NCBI RefSeq assembly: GCF_018614955.1
Contig: NZ_JAGGNV010000001.1
Location: 145,501 to 209,500, forward strand
Length of the DNA: 64,000 bases
Direction of reading: 5' to 3'
Source: Variovorax paradoxus
GTDB taxonomy: Bacteria; Pseudomonadota; Gammaproteobacteria; Burkholderiales; Burkholderiaceae_C
Shown here: piece by piece, positions 44,788 through 54,498 of the stretch
Position numbering within the stretch: the first letter of the stretch is position 1
How the letters are laid out: every line of letters starts with the position of its first letter
Made by a program: the position numbers and the translations under genes
The notes under the pieces: generated by a model
What the model was told of the DNA's origin: nothing
The model's database searches: none
The model's input: the letters and a program-made list of their open reading frames with translations, nothing else

Positions 44788-45793
44788 CGGCCGGACCGTC
44801 CACGAACACGTCGGCGTGGAAGTCGGCCGCAGCCAGGCCGCAGCGCTGCACCGCGATGTCGCGCACGGCGTTGACCATGCCCGGCGAGCCGCAGCAGTAG
44901 AGCTCGTGGCCTTCCAGCGCGGGGCAGTGCGCGATCAGCGCCTGGTCCACGCGGCCTGCGAAGGCGTCGCCGGCCGCATCGGCGGCCTCCTCGCTCAGCG
45001 CCGCGATGAAGCGGAACGACGGCCACTGGCGCTGCCACTTCGCCACTGCCGCGCGCAGGTAGATGCCCTCGGCCCGCCGCGCGCCCCAGATCAGCGTGAT
45101 CGGCCGTTCGATGCGGCGCTTGGCCATGTCGTCGAGGATGGACTTGACCGGCGCAAAGCCGGTGCCGCCGGCCACGAAGACGATGGGCCGCGTCGAGGCT
45201 TCGGCCAGCGACACGGCGCCGAAGGGCAATTCGATGTCGATCAGATCGCCCTGCTGCAGGGCCGGCACGCGCGCGCTGAACGCGCCGCCCGGCACGTGGC
45301 GGATGTGCAGCGTCAGGGCATCGCTCTCGTGCGGCGCATTGGCCATCGAATAGCAGCGCGTGCTGCCGTCGCCCACCGCGAGCTGGAGGTACTGGCCGGC
45401 ATGGAACTTGGCGCGCTGCCCGGCCGGCAGGCGCAGCTGCAACACCGACACGTCGGGCGCCGCCGGCTGGTTGCGAAAGATCTTGGCCGTGAAGCGCTTG
45501 CGCGCCGCCGGGTCGACGCGGTGCCACGAGACGGGTGCGATCTGCACGTCGGTGCGCGGTGTGCATATGCAGTAGAGCACCTGCTCGGGCAGGCAGGTTT
45601 CGTTGCGCATCGAGGCGCCGTCCAGCCCGTCGACTTCGCCTTGCGCGATGCCGCCGGCGCAGTTGCCGCACACGCCCTTGCGGCAGGAATACGGCAGCTC
45701 GATGCCGGCATGCAGCGCGGCGTCGAGCAGGCTCTGGTCTTCGGCGCAGTCGAAGGCGATGTCGCTGCCGGCGATGGCGATGCGATGGCTCAT
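44759..45793 (-). CDS. tphA1: Terephthalate 1,2-dioxygenase, reductase component
   Basis: The 344-aa iron-sulfur flavoprotein passes electrons from NADPH to the TphA2A3 oxygenase. An N-terminal plant-type 2Fe-2S domain has [12 protein letters not shown] (Cys37, 42, 45) and Cys75. A FAD domain follows ([13 protein letters not shown]), then an NAD(P) domain ([12 protein letters not shown]) and CCGSP near the end. It is last in the order C-A2-A3-B-A1, overlapping tphB by 4 bp. The naming follows the operon order and close resemblance, from memory, to the Comamonas protein. Confidence 0.9.
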   Translation of the reverse strand: MSHRIAIAGSDIAFDCAEDQSLLDAALHAGIELPYSCRKGVCGNCAGGIAQGEVDGLDGASMRNETCLPEQVLYCICTPRTDVQIAPVSWHRVDPAARKRFTAKIFRNQPAAPDVSVLQLRLPAGQRAKFHAGQYLQLAVGDGSTRCYSMANAPHESDALTLHIRHVPGGAFSARVPALQQGDLIDIELPFGAVSLAEASTRPIVFVAGGTGFAPVKSILDDMAKRRIERPITLIWGARRAEGIYLRAAVAKWQRQWPSFRFIAALSEEAADAAGDAFAGRVDQALIAHCPALEGHELYCCGSPGMVNAVRDIAVQRCGLAAADFHADVFVDGPAVSAATAAVA

Positions 45794-46761
45794 GATGTTC
45801 TTTCCTCTTGCCGGATGCCCGACAGCAGTGCGATGGTGCGCAGCACCGCGCCCGCATCGGCGATGCCGCGGCCGGCGATATCCATCGCGCTGCCGTGGCC
45901 CACGCTCGACAGCAGCACCTCGGCGCCGATGCTGAGGGCGCTCGCTGCCTGCGGCGCCAGCAGCTTGATGGGGATGTGGCCCTGGTCATGCAGCATGGCC
46001 ACGTAAAGATCGTGCTTGCGCTGCGCGAGCAGCATGTCGGCGCCCTGCGGGCCGTCGATGCGAAGGCCCTCGGCGCGCAACGCGCGCACGGCGGGCTCGA
46101 CGATGGCCGCGTCCTCGGGGCCGAACAGCCCGCCCTCGGAGGCATGCGGATTGATGCCGAAAACCGCGATCGAGGGATCGCCCGCGCCCAGCAGCGCGCA
46201 GGCGCGCGCGCCCGCGCGCACGGCATTCGTCACCAGCTCGGGCGTGAGCCGGTCGAGGGCCGTGCGCACGCTCTCATGCAGCGTCGCGTGCACGATGCGC
46301 AGGCCGCCGCCCACCAGCATCAGGAACACGCTGTCTTCGGGCACGCCGCAAACGCGCGCGACCAGCGAGGGATAGCCGCTGAAGGCGATGCCGGCCTGAT
46401 GGATTGCGGTCTCGTGGTGCGGGCAGGCGACGACCGCGTCGACCTCGCCGCGCCGGCAGGCCTCGATGGCCGCCGTCGCCGAGGCCACGGCCGATGCGCC
46501 GGCGGCTGCGTGAAGCTGTCCGGGGCACGCCGCTTCGGCCGGCAGTTCGCCCGCGCCGATCATTCGAAGTTCGGTCAGCAAGGCGTGGAGTCCAAGCTGC
46601 GAAGCCGTGCGTTCGAGCACGCTGCGCGGGCCGAACAGCGTGATGCGCGCGCGTTCGCCCGCAGGCAGCGCCGCCAGCGCCTTCAGCGCGATCTCCGGCC
46701 CGATGCCGTTGGGATCGCCGGCGGCGAGCGCGAGGCGCCGGGAAACCACGGCGTCGCTCAC
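45790..46761 (-). CDS. tphB: cis-1,2-dihydroxycyclohexadiene-1,4-dicarboxylate dehydrogenase (PdxA-like)
   Basis: The 323-aa protein is PdxA-related: [19 protein letters not shown], the metal His in [13 protein letters not shown] and [11 protein letters not shown], and [15 protein letters not shown]. In terephthalate operons this relative oxidises and decarboxylates the diol to protocatechuate; it is not a vitamin B6 enzyme here. GTG 46761 overlaps the tphA3 stop (GTGA) and is chosen over GTG 46749. It lies between tphA3 and tphA1, as in Comamonas. Confidence 0.9.
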   Translation of the reverse strand: MSDAVVSRRLALAAGDPNGIGPEIALKALAALPAGERARITLFGPRSVLERTASQLGLHALLTELRMIGAGELPAEAACPGQLHAAAGASAVASATAAIEACRRGEVDAVVACPHHETAIHQAGIAFSGYPSLVARVCGVPEDSVFLMLVGGGLRIVHATLHESVRTALDRLTPELVTNAVRAGARACALLGAGDPSIAVFGINPHASEGGLFGPEDAAIVEPAVRALRAEGLRIDGPQGADMLLAQRKHDLYVAMLHDQGHIPIKLLAPQAASALSIGAEVLLSSVGHGSAMDIAGRGIADAGAVLRTIALLSGIRQEERTS

Positions 46762-47222
46762 AGCGGCAGCGCCAGCAGCGTGTCGGTCACCGTGCTGTCG
46801 CAGACCGCCACGCGGGATTGCAGGCGCAGTTGCCCGTCCTGCTGCACGAAGCGGTCCTGGTAGATGCCGGTGGCGAACACTTCGGTCTGGCCGGTGGCCA
46901 TGATGCGCGCCACGATGAAGGGCGTGCGCGCCTCGGCGGCTTCGGCGCTCGATTGCTCGACCAGCGGAATGCCCAGCAGATGGCGATAGCGCTGCCGCTC
47001 GTAGATGTTGGCCTCGCGCAGCGCGGCGATGCGGTCTTCCAGCATCGCACGCGAATCGGCATAGACGATGCCTGCGTCCAGACCCTCGCGCTCGTTCTCG
47101 ACGTGGGTGATGCGGTAGTGGCAGTCCTCGGTGAAGAAGCCGGGCCATTGCTCCAGCGCATCGCTGTCGATGGCGTGGGCATAGGCCGCGTTGAAGGCGC
47201 ACAGCGCCAGCAGGTCGATCAT
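46758..47222 (-). CDS. tphA3: Terephthalate 1,2-dioxygenase, small oxygenase subunit
   Basis: The 154-aa beta subunit has the family segments [39 protein letters not shown] and [15 protein letters not shown]. It builds the alpha3beta3-type oxygenase with TphA2 and has mainly a structural role. ATG 47222 follows GAGGAA, 13 bp after the tphA2 stop. A longer frame upstream overlaps tphA2 and is rejected. Confidence 0.92.
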   Translation of the reverse strand: MIDLLALCAFNAAYAHAIDSDALEQWPGFFTEDCHYRITHVENEREGLDAGIVYADSRAMLEDRIAALREANIYERQRYRHLLGIPLVEQSSAEAAEARTPFIVARIMATGQTEVFATGIYQDRFVQQDGQLRLQSRVAVCDSTVTDTLLALPL

Positions 47223-47235
47223 GATCGTGTGTTCC

Positions 47236-48480
47236 TCAGGTGCCCATGTGGTGACGGTAGGCCTTCCAGAAGCCGCGCACCGAAGCCTCGGTGGCGCGCC
47301 CTTCGCTCGATCCGGCGCTCTCGCCGCCCATCTCGACGACGGCCTCGTGGTCGCGTGCACCGGCTATGCCGCGCTGCACGAAACCGCCCACCGCGCCGTC
47401 TTCCATCGAGATGAAGCCGGCCGGGCCGACCAGGTTCGACTGCTTGAGCCGCGCACGGCGCTGCTCGGGCGTGTCGTCCGCATAGCCGATGTAGGTCCAG
47501 TTGAGCTCGGTGCGCTCCACGCCCTTGGGCAGCACCTGGCGCACGGCCAGGCAGTTCTGGATCTGCTGCAGCACGAAGCCCGGGAACACCGAGAGGATCT
47601 GCAGCGTCACGCCGTCCTCGTATTCCTTGAAGCCGGCGAGCACGCTCGGATCCTTCAGGCGATAGCGGTCGTTGTCCGAGCGCAGGGCCTGTTCCTTGTA
47701 CGAAGCGTCCTTCTCGGCCGCAGCGTCGATCATCGAGTAGCTCACGTGGTGCCCGCCGCTCTCGTCGACGATCACGCCGCCCTTCTGCGACAGGCGGTTG
47801 AGTTCGAAGGTAGTGAAGAACAGGTGCAAGAGGCTCGCGTGGTAGCTGTCCTTCACGTTCTCGACATAGAGCTTCCAGTTGTTCGGCAGCGCCTGCGTGA
47901 AGCGGCCGATGACTTCCACCGGCTTGTGCAGCACGCGCTCGATGCGCGCGCAGATCTCGTCGCCCAGGTACTCCTCGATGCCCGGCACGTCCTCGCTGAA
48001 GCTGCCGAACACCAGGCCGCAGAAGGTGGCGACGCGCAGCTTGCGCGGACCGTGCGCTTCCTTGCAGAAATCCGGCGGCATGCCGCCCTGGCCCTTGACG
48101 CCCTTCTCGAAGGCGACACCTGTCAGGTCGCCCTGGCGGTTGTAGCTCCATGCGTGGTAGACGCACTGGAAGTTATCGGCGCGGCCCGATTTCTCGAGGG
48201 CGATCAGCGCACCGCGATGCGCGCAGCGGTTCTCGAAGGCGTAGATCTCGCCGTCGTCGTCGCGCACCACCACCACCGGCGTCTCGCCGGCGAAGGTCGT
48301 GCGGTAGCTGCCGCTCGCGGGCAGCTCGGCTTCGAGGCACAGGTAGTTCCAGACCTCGCCGCGGAAGATGCGGTCCTGCTCGTCGGCCGCAGTCCGTGCG
48401 TCGCTGTAGAGCGCGAAGGGAATGCGCGTCAGGCCGGGGCCGGCCCAGTGGATGGGTTGGGATGCGATGTCGTTTTGCAT
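47236..48480 (-). CDS. tphA2: Terephthalate 1,2-dioxygenase, large (Rieske) oxygenase subunit
   Basis: The 414-aa alpha subunit holds a Rieske centre (CAHRGALI, Cys86/His88; CVYHAWSY, Cys106/His109) and a mononuclear iron site in [12 protein letters not shown] (Asp211, His214, His219). Segments such as [13 protein letters not shown], and [20 protein letters not shown] at the end, match, from memory, the Comamonas TphA2. It dihydroxylates terephthalate at carbons 1 and 2. ATG 48480 begins [12 protein letters not shown], 13 bp after the tphC stop. Confidence 0.92.
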   Translation of the reverse strand: MQNDIASQPIHWAGPGLTRIPFALYSDARTAADEQDRIFRGEVWNYLCLEAELPASGSYRTTFAGETPVVVVRDDDGEIYAFENRCAHRGALIALEKSGRADNFQCVYHAWSYNRQGDLTGVAFEKGVKGQGGMPPDFCKEAHGPRKLRVATFCGLVFGSFSEDVPGIEEYLGDEICARIERVLHKPVEVIGRFTQALPNNWKLYVENVKDSYHASLLHLFFTTFELNRLSQKGGVIVDESGGHHVSYSMIDAAAEKDASYKEQALRSDNDRYRLKDPSVLAGFKEYEDGVTLQILSVFPGFVLQQIQNCLAVRQVLPKGVERTELNWTYIGYADDTPEQRRARLKQSNLVGPAGFISMEDGAVGGFVQRGIAGARDHEAVVEMGGESAGSSEGRATEASVRGFWKAYRHHMGT

Positions 48481-48493
48481 GTCGATGTCGTCG

Positions 48494-49462
48494 TCAATCG
48501 AGGCTGACCTTGGCGCTCTTGATGACCTTGTCCCACTTGGCGGACTCGGCCTGGATGAACTTGCCGGTCTGGGCACTGTCCCAGCCGCGCGGTTCGGCGC
48601 CTTGTTCGGCGAACTTCTGCTTCACGTCCGGCAACGCCAAGGCGTCGGCGATGGCTTTCTGCGTCGAGGCGACCTTGGCCGCCGGCGTGCCGGGCGGCGC
48701 GACCACGGCGAACCAGGTCACCGCATTCATCGCCGGCAGCTTCTGCTCGGCGAAAGTGGGCACATCGGGCAATGCGCGCGAGCGCTGCTCGTCGGCAATC
48801 GCGAGGATGCGCAGCTTGCCGGATTGGTGGAACTGCAGCGACGAGCTCAGGTTGTCGAAGAACACGTCGATCTGGCCGCCGACCAGGTCGACCAGCGCGG
48901 GCGCGGTGCCCTTGTAGGGCACGTGGACCATCTCGATGCCGGTCAGCTGCATGAACATGCTGGCCGTCAGATGCGAGGTGGTGCCGTTGCCCTGCGAGCC
49001 GTAGCTGAGCTTGCCCGGATTGGCCGTCGCGTAGGCAATGAACTCGGCCAGGTTGCGCACCGGCAGCTTGGGGCTCACCACCAGCACGTTGGGCACCGTT
49101 GCAAGCACCGTGACCGGCACCCACTTCGCGGGATCGAAGGACAGCTTCTTGTAGAGATGCTGGTTGATCGCGATCGGCGCCGGGGGCGACACCAGCAGCG
49201 TGTTGCCGTCGGGCTCGGCGCGGAACACGGCCTCGGCGCCGATGTTGCCGCCCGCGCCGGTGCGGTTCTCGATCACCACGCCGCCGGCATAGGCGCTGCG
49301 CAGCTTCTCGGCCACCACGCGCGGCAGGATGTCGGCCGTGCCGCCGGCCGGGAAGGGCACGACGAGTTTCAGGGTGGCCGGGCTTTGCGCCGCGGCCGTG
49401 CCCAGCAGACAGGCGAGCGCCATGCAGGCGGCGCCCATGCGCCGGGCGAAGGTGTTGGACAT
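48494..49462 (-). CDS. tphC: Terephthalate-binding Bug/TctC-type receptor
   Basis: The 322-aa periplasmic protein has a signal peptide ([14 protein letters not shown]) and the Bug fold ([39 protein letters not shown]). In Comamonas, TphC binds terephthalate and needs a shared TctAB-type membrane pair. No such pair is in this window, so it must be elsewhere if uptake works. It is the first gene of the operon, divergent from tphR, with 78 bp between the starts. Confidence 0.9.
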   Translation of the reverse strand: MSNTFARRMGAACMALACLLGTAAAQSPATLKLVVPFPAGGTADILPRVVAEKLRSAYAGGVVIENRTGAGGNIGAEAVFRAEPDGNTLLVSPPAPIAINQHLYKKLSFDPAKWVPVTVLATVPNVLVVSPKLPVRNLAEFIAYATANPGKLSYGSQGNGTTSHLTASMFMQLTGIEMVHVPYKGTAPALVDLVGGQIDVFFDNLSSSLQFHQSGKLRILAIADEQRSRALPDVPTFAEQKLPAMNAVTWFAVVAPPGTPAAKVASTQKAIADALALPDVKQKFAEQGAEPRGWDSAQTGKFIQAESAKWDKVIKSAKVSLD

Positions 49463-49532
49463 AGGGTCTCCGTATCAGTCGTTCATCGGGGTGCACGGAG
49501 TTTGTTGGCACAAGGGGTACGAACAAGCTAGA

Positions 49533-49549
49533 TTTGCGCTATGCGCAAA
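49533..49549. promoter_or_regulatory. Palindrome over the tphR start codon
   Basis: TTTGCGC-TAT-GCGCAAA is a perfect 17-bp inverted repeat. It covers the first codons of tphR (ATG 49541) and lies at the inner end of the tphR-tphC spacer. It is a good candidate for a TphR or autoregulatory site, since IclR proteins bind short palindromes. Its overlap with the start codon would block tphR expression when occupied. Confidence 0.5.
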
Positions 49550-50314
49550 AATGAGCCCGACAAGAACTTCGTTGCCTCGCTGCAGAAGGGATTGGACGTG
49601 CTGACCTGCTTCGGGCGGCAGCACAGCCGCCTCACGGTGTCCGAGGTGGCGCGCCTCACTTCGAGTTCGCCGGCCTCGGCGCGGCGATCGCTGCTGACCT
49701 TGCATGCGCTGGGCTATCTCGACAGCGACGGCAAACGCTTCTGGATGCTGCCGAAGGTGCTGCTGGTCGCGCATGCCTACCTCGCCTCACGGCCCACGCC
49801 CTCGCTGGCGCAGCCGCTGCTCGATGCGCTGTCGGAGCGCACGCGCGAATCGGCCTCGCTCGGCAAGCTGCTCGGCGACGACGCGATCATCATCGCGCGC
49901 TCCACCGCGCGGCGCAGCCTCAGCACCGGGCTGGGCATCGGCTCGCGGCTGCCGGCCTATTGCTCCGCGCTCGGGCGCGTGCTGCTTGCGAGCCTGCCGC
50001 CGGCGGAAGCCGTACGGCGCGTGCGCGCGATGCCGCGCCACGCCCTCACTGCACGCACCGTGTTCGAGGCCGACGAGGTGCTGGCGCTGATCGAGCGCTG
50101 CCGCGAGGAAGGCTATGCGGGCAACGACGGCGAGCTCGAGCTCGGCGTGCGGTCGATGGCCGTGCCGGTCTACGACCGCAGCGGCGCGACGGTCGCCGCC
50201 ATGAGCATCGCGGTGCGCGCGGAGCGCATGAGCCTGGTCGAGCTTCGCGATGCCTTCCTGCCTGCGCTGCGCAAGGCCCGCAACACCCTGGCGGGCCGGC
50301 TTTACCCGGAGTGA
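49541..50314 (+). CDS. tphR: IclR-family regulator of terephthalate catabolism
   Basis: The 257-aa protein has an IclR winged helix (VASLQKGLDVLTCFGRQHSR, LTVSEVARLTSSSPASARR) and a C-terminal effector domain (LLGDDAIIIARSTARRSLST). It is divergent from the tph genes and very probably activates them in response to terephthalate. ATG 49541 lies inside a palindrome and has no good ribosome site. A second ATG at 49551 is out of frame. Confidence 0.9.
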   Translation: MRKNEPDKNFVASLQKGLDVLTCFGRQHSRLTVSEVARLTSSSPASARRSLLTLHALGYLDSDGKRFWMLPKVLLVAHAYLASRPTPSLAQPLLDALSERTRESASLGKLLGDDAIIIARSTARRSLSTGLGIGSRLPAYCSALGRVLLASLPPAEAVRRVRAMPRHALTARTVFEADEVLALIERCREEGYAGNDGELELGVRSMAVPVYDRSGATVAAMSIAVRAERMSLVELRDAFLPALRKARNTLAGRLYPE

Positions 50315-50497
50315 GCGTGGTGGCGTGCACCTGACGCCGAACTTTTGCTCCTATCATCACTCTGTACGCCTGAGTCGCACGGGGCTCCACAACCAAGAAC
50401 AACTGCCTGCCCCGACCGTCCACCGCTTGAAACCAGGGTGGCGGCCCTCATTTGCTCGCCACGGCGAGCCATCGTCTGTACCCACGGAGTAATCAAC

Positions 50498-51370
50498 TTG
50501 AAACGCATCCTTCTGTTCGTCCTGACCAACGTCCTGGTGGTCGCGGTGCTCGGCGTCGTCGCCAGCCTGCTCGGCGTCAACCGCTACCTCACGGCCAACG
50601 GTCTCAACCTCACAGCCCTGTTGGGCTTCGCACTGGTCATGGGCTTCGGCGGCGCGATCATCTCGCTCTTGATCAGCAAGCCGATGGCCAAGTGGAGCGC
50701 CGGCGTGCGCATCATCAACGAGCCGCAGTCGCCCGACGAGGCCTGGATCGTGCAGACCGTGCGAAAGTTCGCCGACAAGGCCGGCATCGGCATGCCCGAG
50801 GTCGGCATCTTCGAGGGCGAGCCCAATGCCTTCGCCACCGGCGCGTTCAAGAACTCCTCGCTGGTCGCGGTGTCGACGGGCCTCTTGGCCAACATGACGC
50901 GCGAAGAAGTCGAGGCCGTGATCGGCCACGAAGTGGCGCACGTCGCCAACGGCGACATGGTCACCATGACGCTGATCCAGGGCGTGATGAACACCTTCGT
51001 CGTGTTCCTCTCGCGCGTGATCGGCTATGTGGTCGACGGCTTCCTGCGCCGCGGCAGCGACAGCACCGGCCCGGGCATCGGCTACATGATCACCACGCTG
51101 GTGCTCGACATCGTGCTCGGTTTCGCCGCCGCGATCGTGGTGGCCTGGTTCTCGCGCCAGCGCGAGTTCCGCGCCGACGCCGGCTCGGCCCAGTTGATGG
51201 GCCGCAAGCAGCCGATGATGAGCGCGCTCGCGCGCCTCGGCGGCCTGCCGCCCGGCGAGTTGCCGAAGGCGGTCGAGGCCATGGGCATCACGGGCAGCAT
51301 CGGCAAGCTCTTTGCGACGCACCCGCCGATCGAAGAGCGCATCGCGGCGCTGCAGAATGCGCAGGGCTGA
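50498..51370 (+). CDS. htpX: Protease HtpX homologue
   Basis: The 290-aa membrane zinc protease has two N-terminal spans ([20 protein letters not shown] and [19 protein letters not shown]), the catalytic HEVAH (His144, Glu145, His148) and a downstream Glu in FRADAGSA. It degrades misfolded inner-membrane proteins. The start is TTG 50498, nine bases after GGAG, because the family begins with [10 protein letters not shown]; earlier in-frame starts would add about 50 unlikely residues. Confidence 0.92.
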   Translation: MKRILLFVLTNVLVVAVLGVVASLLGVNRYLTANGLNLTALLGFALVMGFGGAIISLLISKPMAKWSAGVRIINEPQSPDEAWIVQTVRKFADKAGIGMPEVGIFEGEPNAFATGAFKNSSLVAVSTGLLANMTREEVEAVIGHEVAHVANGDMVTMTLIQGVMNTFVVFLSRVIGYVVDGFLRRGSDSTGPGIGYMITTLVLDIVLGFAAAIVVAWFSRQREFRADAGSAQLMGRKQPMMSALARLGGLPPGELPKAVEAMGITGSIGKLFATHPPIEERIAALQNAQG

Positions 51371-51387
51371 GTTTTTCCGCAGCATGT

Positions 51388-51419
51388 AAAAAAGGGGCCG
51401 GTTCACCGGCCCCTTTTTT
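51388..51419. terminator. Bidirectional intrinsic terminator
   Basis: An 8-bp stem, GGGGCCGG with CCGGCCCC around TTCA, is flanked by six A and six T residues. It lies between the convergent htpX and lipoprotein genes and can end both transcripts. Confidence 0.92.
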
Positions 51420-51437
51420 GTTGGGTTGGAGCCCTGC

Positions 51438-51980
51438 TCAGAGATTCATGGCGGCGATCGCCTCCAGGCCCTGCTTGATGTTGTTGCGCGCCGCGCCTTC
51501 AACTGCGAGGCGCAGGCGGGTGACGCCCACCAGCGAATCACCCATCGACGCCGTGTAGCTCGAAGTGATGGACTTGCGCATCACGACCGACTTGTCGGAA
51601 GCCTTGACGAGCGACCAGCCGGCCTCCATGTCGACGGTGAAGGAGGCGCCGAACGTCGGCTTGCTGAGCCGCGCCACCGTGACCGACAGCTCGTAGTCGC
51701 CGTTCTTGCCCTGCACGACTTCCTTGAACAGGGCCGATTGCGTCACCGATTTCTCGATGGCCGCGCGCAGGTCGTCGTTGGAGATTTCCGAGCTGCCCAT
51801 GGCGCTCGTCTCGTTGCCGCCGCCCGTCTTGACCGAGAGCGAGTAAGGGTTCTTCTTCGCCGACGAGATGCGGCCGGCGGTCATTGCGTCGCGGTTCGCG
51901 GAAGTGGCACAGCCGGCGAGAAGCACGATGCCGGCGAGGGCGGCCAGCGCGCCGGCACGGCGCAGGGTGTTCTTGATCAT
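51438..51980 (-). CDS. Predicted lipoprotein (180 aa)
   Basis: The signal peptide ends in a lipobox (ALAGIVLLAGCATS). The mature part begins with a Ser/Gly-rich segment and contains an LSVTVARLSKPTFGASFTVD segment, predicted beta-rich. No exact family was recognised. It overlaps the upstream lipoprotein gene by 4 bp, so the two are coupled. It may be an outer-membrane-associated partner of that protein. Confidence 0.8.
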   Translation of the reverse strand: MIKNTLRRAGALAALAGIVLLAGCATSANRDAMTAGRISSAKKNPYSLSVKTGGGNETSAMGSSEISNDDLRAAIEKSVTQSALFKEVVQGKNGDYELSVTVARLSKPTFGASFTVDMEAGWSLVKASDKSVVMRKSITSSYTASMGDSLVGVTRLRLAVEGAARNNIKQGLEAIAAMNL

Positions 51981-52420
51981 TGTTTCTTTCCTGATTCTTT
52001 GAAGATGTTGCCGAGCACTTCGTCCACCATTTCGGGCGGCGATTTGCGTGTCAGCGAGGTGTGGTACGAGTTGCCGTTGGCGAGCGGATAGTCCGTCTGC
52101 GGGTCGCGGATCGTGATCGTCAGTTCGAGCAGGTACATGGTGATGTCCCACATCCACTTGTCGACATAGGTCACGACCGCATCGACCTTCTCCTGCGCCT
52201 GGCTGTCCGTCGCCACCGCATAGCCGCGCGCCCGGAGGTTGTCGGCGATGAGCTTGCGGACGGTGCCATCCTCCCCTTCGAGCTTCTTCACCTGCACCGT
52301 GCGCAGCTTGTCGAGCTGTGCCGAGGGATCGACCGTCGCCGTGGCCCGATTGACCGCACAGCCGGTCATGAAGACCGACGCGATCACGACCGCGGACAGC
52401 AGTCCGATGATTCTTTTCAA
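51977..52420 (-). CDS. Predicted lipoprotein (147 aa)
   Basis: A signal peptide with lipobox (VFMTGCAVNR) precedes a small domain with LRTVQVKKLEGEDGTVRKLI and VVTYVDKWMWDITMYLLELT. It looks like proteobacterial lipoproteins of unknown role with a DUF4136-like pattern; that resemblance is weak. Its stop overlaps the start of the next lipoprotein gene (ATGA). Confidence 0.8.
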   Translation of the reverse strand: MKRIIGLLSAVVIASVFMTGCAVNRATATVDPSAQLDKLRTVQVKKLEGEDGTVRKLIADNLRARGYAVATDSQAQEKVDAVVTYVDKWMWDITMYLLELTITIRDPQTDYPLANGNSYHTSLTRKSPPEMVDEVLGNIFKESGKKQ

Positions 52421-52516
52421 TTGAGTCCTCCTCGCCCGGAATTGGGCCCGCGCAATGTAGCTTTGGCGCGGGCTGGCCCGGCATCGGCGCGGAGGCTCGA
52501 AGGTCAGGCCGGGCTC

Positions 52517-54148
52517 TTATTCGGCGCGAGTGTGAACTAGTTCACGCGCAACCGCTTCCGCCACCTTGATGCCGTCGACACCCGCCGAGAGGATGCCGCC
52601 CGCATAGCTCGCGCCTTCGCCGGCCGGATAGAGGCCGCGCACGTTGAGGCTCTGGAGATCGTCGCCGCGCGTGATCCTGATCGGCGAGGAGGTGCGCGTC
52701 TCGACGCCAGTCAGCACCGCGTCGTGCAGGTCGAAGCCCTTGATCTTTCGGCCGAAGGCCGGGAAGGCCTCGCGCATCGCCTCGATCGCATAGCCGGGCA
52801 GGGCGGCATGCAGGTCGCCCGGCGTCACGCCCGGCTTGTACGAGGGCTCGACGCTGCCCAGCGCGGCCGAGGGCTTGCCGGCCACGAAATCGCCGACCAG
52901 CTGGCCCGGCGCGCGGTAGTCGCCGCCGCCGAGCACGAAGGCATTGGATTCGAGTTCGCGCTGCAGCGCGATGCCCGCGAGCGCGTCGCCGGGGAAGTCG
53001 CGCGGGTCGATGCCCACCACGATGCCCGCGTTCGCATTGCGCTCGTTGCGCGAGTACTGGCTCATGCCGTTGGTCACCACGCGGCCCGGCTCGCTGGTGG
53101 CGGCCACCACCGTGCCGCCCGGACACATGCAGAAGCTGTACACCGAGCGGCCGTTGCTCGCGTGGTGCACCAGCTTGTAGTCGGCCGCGCCCAGCAGCGG
53201 ATGGCCGGCATGCCGGCCCCAGCGCGCGCGGTCGATCAGGCCCTGCGGATGCTCGACGCGAAAGCCGATCGAGAAGGGCTTGGCCTCGATGTGCACGCCG
53301 CGTGCATGCAGCATCTCGAAGGTGTCGCGCGAACTGTGGCCGAGCGCCATCACCACGTGGTCGGCGCGCAGCTCGCTCTTCTCGCCGGTGCGCTGGTCGA
53401 GCACGGTCAGGCCGCGGAGCTGTCCGTCCTCGATCAGCACATCGGTCACGCGCTGCTCGAAGCGGATCTCGCCGCCCAGAGCGGTGATCTGCTCGCGCAT
53501 GTTCTCCACCACCTTCACCAGCTTGAAGGTGCCGATGTGCGGATGCGCGACGTAGAGGATCTCGGGCGGCGCGCCGGCCTTGACGAACTCCTCCATCACC
53601 TTGCGGCCGAGGAAGCGCGGGTCCTTGATCTGGCTGTAGAGCTTGCCGTCCGAGAAGGTGCCGGCGCCGCCCTCGCCGAACTGCACGTTCGACTCGGGGT
53701 TCAGCACGCTCTTGCGCCACAGGCCCCAGGTGTCCTTGGTGCGCTGGCGCACGGTTTTTCCGCGCTCGAGCACGATTGGTTTGAAGCCCATCTGCGCCAA
53801 CATCAGCGCGCAGAAGATGCCGCAGGGGCCGAAGCCGACGACCACGGGGCGCAGCGGCAGTCCGGCCGGTGCCTGGACCGGGGCGCGCCACACCATGTCC
53901 GGCGAAGGGCCGATGTGCGGATGCCCGGCGAACTTCGCGAGCAGCGCGGCTTCGAGCGCCGGATCCGCGATCGTCGCGTCGACGATGTAGACCTGAAAGA
54001 GCTGCGGCTTGCGCGCATCGAAACTGCGCTTGAAGACCTTGAAGCCGGCGATCGCCGCGACAGGCGCGCCGAGGGCCGTGGCGATGGCTTCAGCGAGCGC
54101 CGCATCGCCGTGGTCGAGCGGCAGTTTGATTTCGGAGATTCGGATCAT
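52517..54148 (-). CDS. FAD-dependent oxidoreductase (COG2509-type)
   Basis: The 543-aa protein has an N-terminal small domain, then a FAD motif (PVVVGFGPCGIFCALMLAQM) and VLERGKTVRQRTKDTWG. Later it has VQFGEGGAGTFSDGKLYSQI and a C-terminal GLYPAGEGASYAGGILSAGV. It matches the uncharacterised COG2509 flavoproteins, sometimes annotated NAD(P)/FAD-dependent dehydrogenases. ATG 54148 begins MIRISEIKLPL. It stands alone on this strand, with no evident partner. Confidence 0.88.
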   Translation of the reverse strand: MIRISEIKLPLDHGDAALAEAIATALGAPVAAIAGFKVFKRSFDARKPQLFQVYIVDATIADPALEAALLAKFAGHPHIGPSPDMVWRAPVQAPAGLPLRPVVVGFGPCGIFCALMLAQMGFKPIVLERGKTVRQRTKDTWGLWRKSVLNPESNVQFGEGGAGTFSDGKLYSQIKDPRFLGRKVMEEFVKAGAPPEILYVAHPHIGTFKLVKVVENMREQITALGGEIRFEQRVTDVLIEDGQLRGLTVLDQRTGEKSELRADHVVMALGHSSRDTFEMLHARGVHIEAKPFSIGFRVEHPQGLIDRARWGRHAGHPLLGAADYKLVHHASNGRSVYSFCMCPGGTVVAATSEPGRVVTNGMSQYSRNERNANAGIVVGIDPRDFPGDALAGIALQRELESNAFVLGGGDYRAPGQLVGDFVAGKPSAALGSVEPSYKPGVTPGDLHAALPGYAIEAMREAFPAFGRKIKGFDLHDAVLTGVETRTSSPIRITRGDDLQSLNVRGLYPAGEGASYAGGILSAGVDGIKVAEAVARELVHTRAE

Positions 54149-54198
54149 GGCTTGAGGCCCGTGTCGATCGGGCAGAGGCTGTGGCCGGAGCTTTGGAT

Positions 54199-54220
54199 TG
54201 TAATACAATTCTGTATTACA
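54199..54220. promoter_or_regulatory. Operator palindrome of the toxin-antitoxin operon
   Basis: TGTAATACA (54199-54207) and TGTATTACA (54212-54220) form a perfect inverted repeat around ATTC. This AT-rich site lies 11 bp before the antitoxin start and overlaps a -10-like TACAAT. It is a typical autoregulatory site for a ribbon-helix-helix antitoxin. Confidence 0.65.
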
Positions 54221-54231
54221 GGAGCCTGATC

Positions 54232-54498
54232 ATGACACTGTCGATTCGATTGCCTGCGGAAGACGAGACCCTGCTGGAGCGCGCGGCGGCTGCGCTGCAC
54301 ATCAGCAAGTCGGAATTCATCCGCCGCAGCATCGCTGCCTATGCGGGCAGGGTGATGCCGGTCGAGCGCGCGGCTGCCGAGATCGATGCGCTCTATATCG
54401 GCAAGGGCGGCGGCCTGCGCCGTCCTGAAAGCGTTGCCAACCCGGCCAAGCGAGCGATCCTGGAGCGGCTGCGTGAAAAGCACGGATACGCTCGCTGA
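54232..54498 (+). CDS. Ribbon-helix-helix antitoxin
   Basis: The 88-aa protein begins with an RHH DNA-binding segment (MTLSIRLPAEDETLLERAAA, ISKSEFIRRSIAAYAG). The C-terminal half is the likely toxin-binding tail. ATG 54232 follows AGGAG. It overlaps the PIN toxin by 26 bp, the classic antitoxin-first order, and probably represses its own promoter through the palindrome just upstream. Confidence 0.8.
   Translation: MTLSIRLPAEDETLLERAAAALHISKSEFIRRSIAAYAGRVMPVERAAAEIDALYIGKGGGLRRPESVANPAKRAILERLREKHGYAR

Noticed and set aside
45790..46761. Vitamin B6 biosynthetic pdxA
   Set aside because: The fold is PdxA, but its place between dioxygenase subunits and reductase fits the terephthalate dehydrogenase TphB much better.
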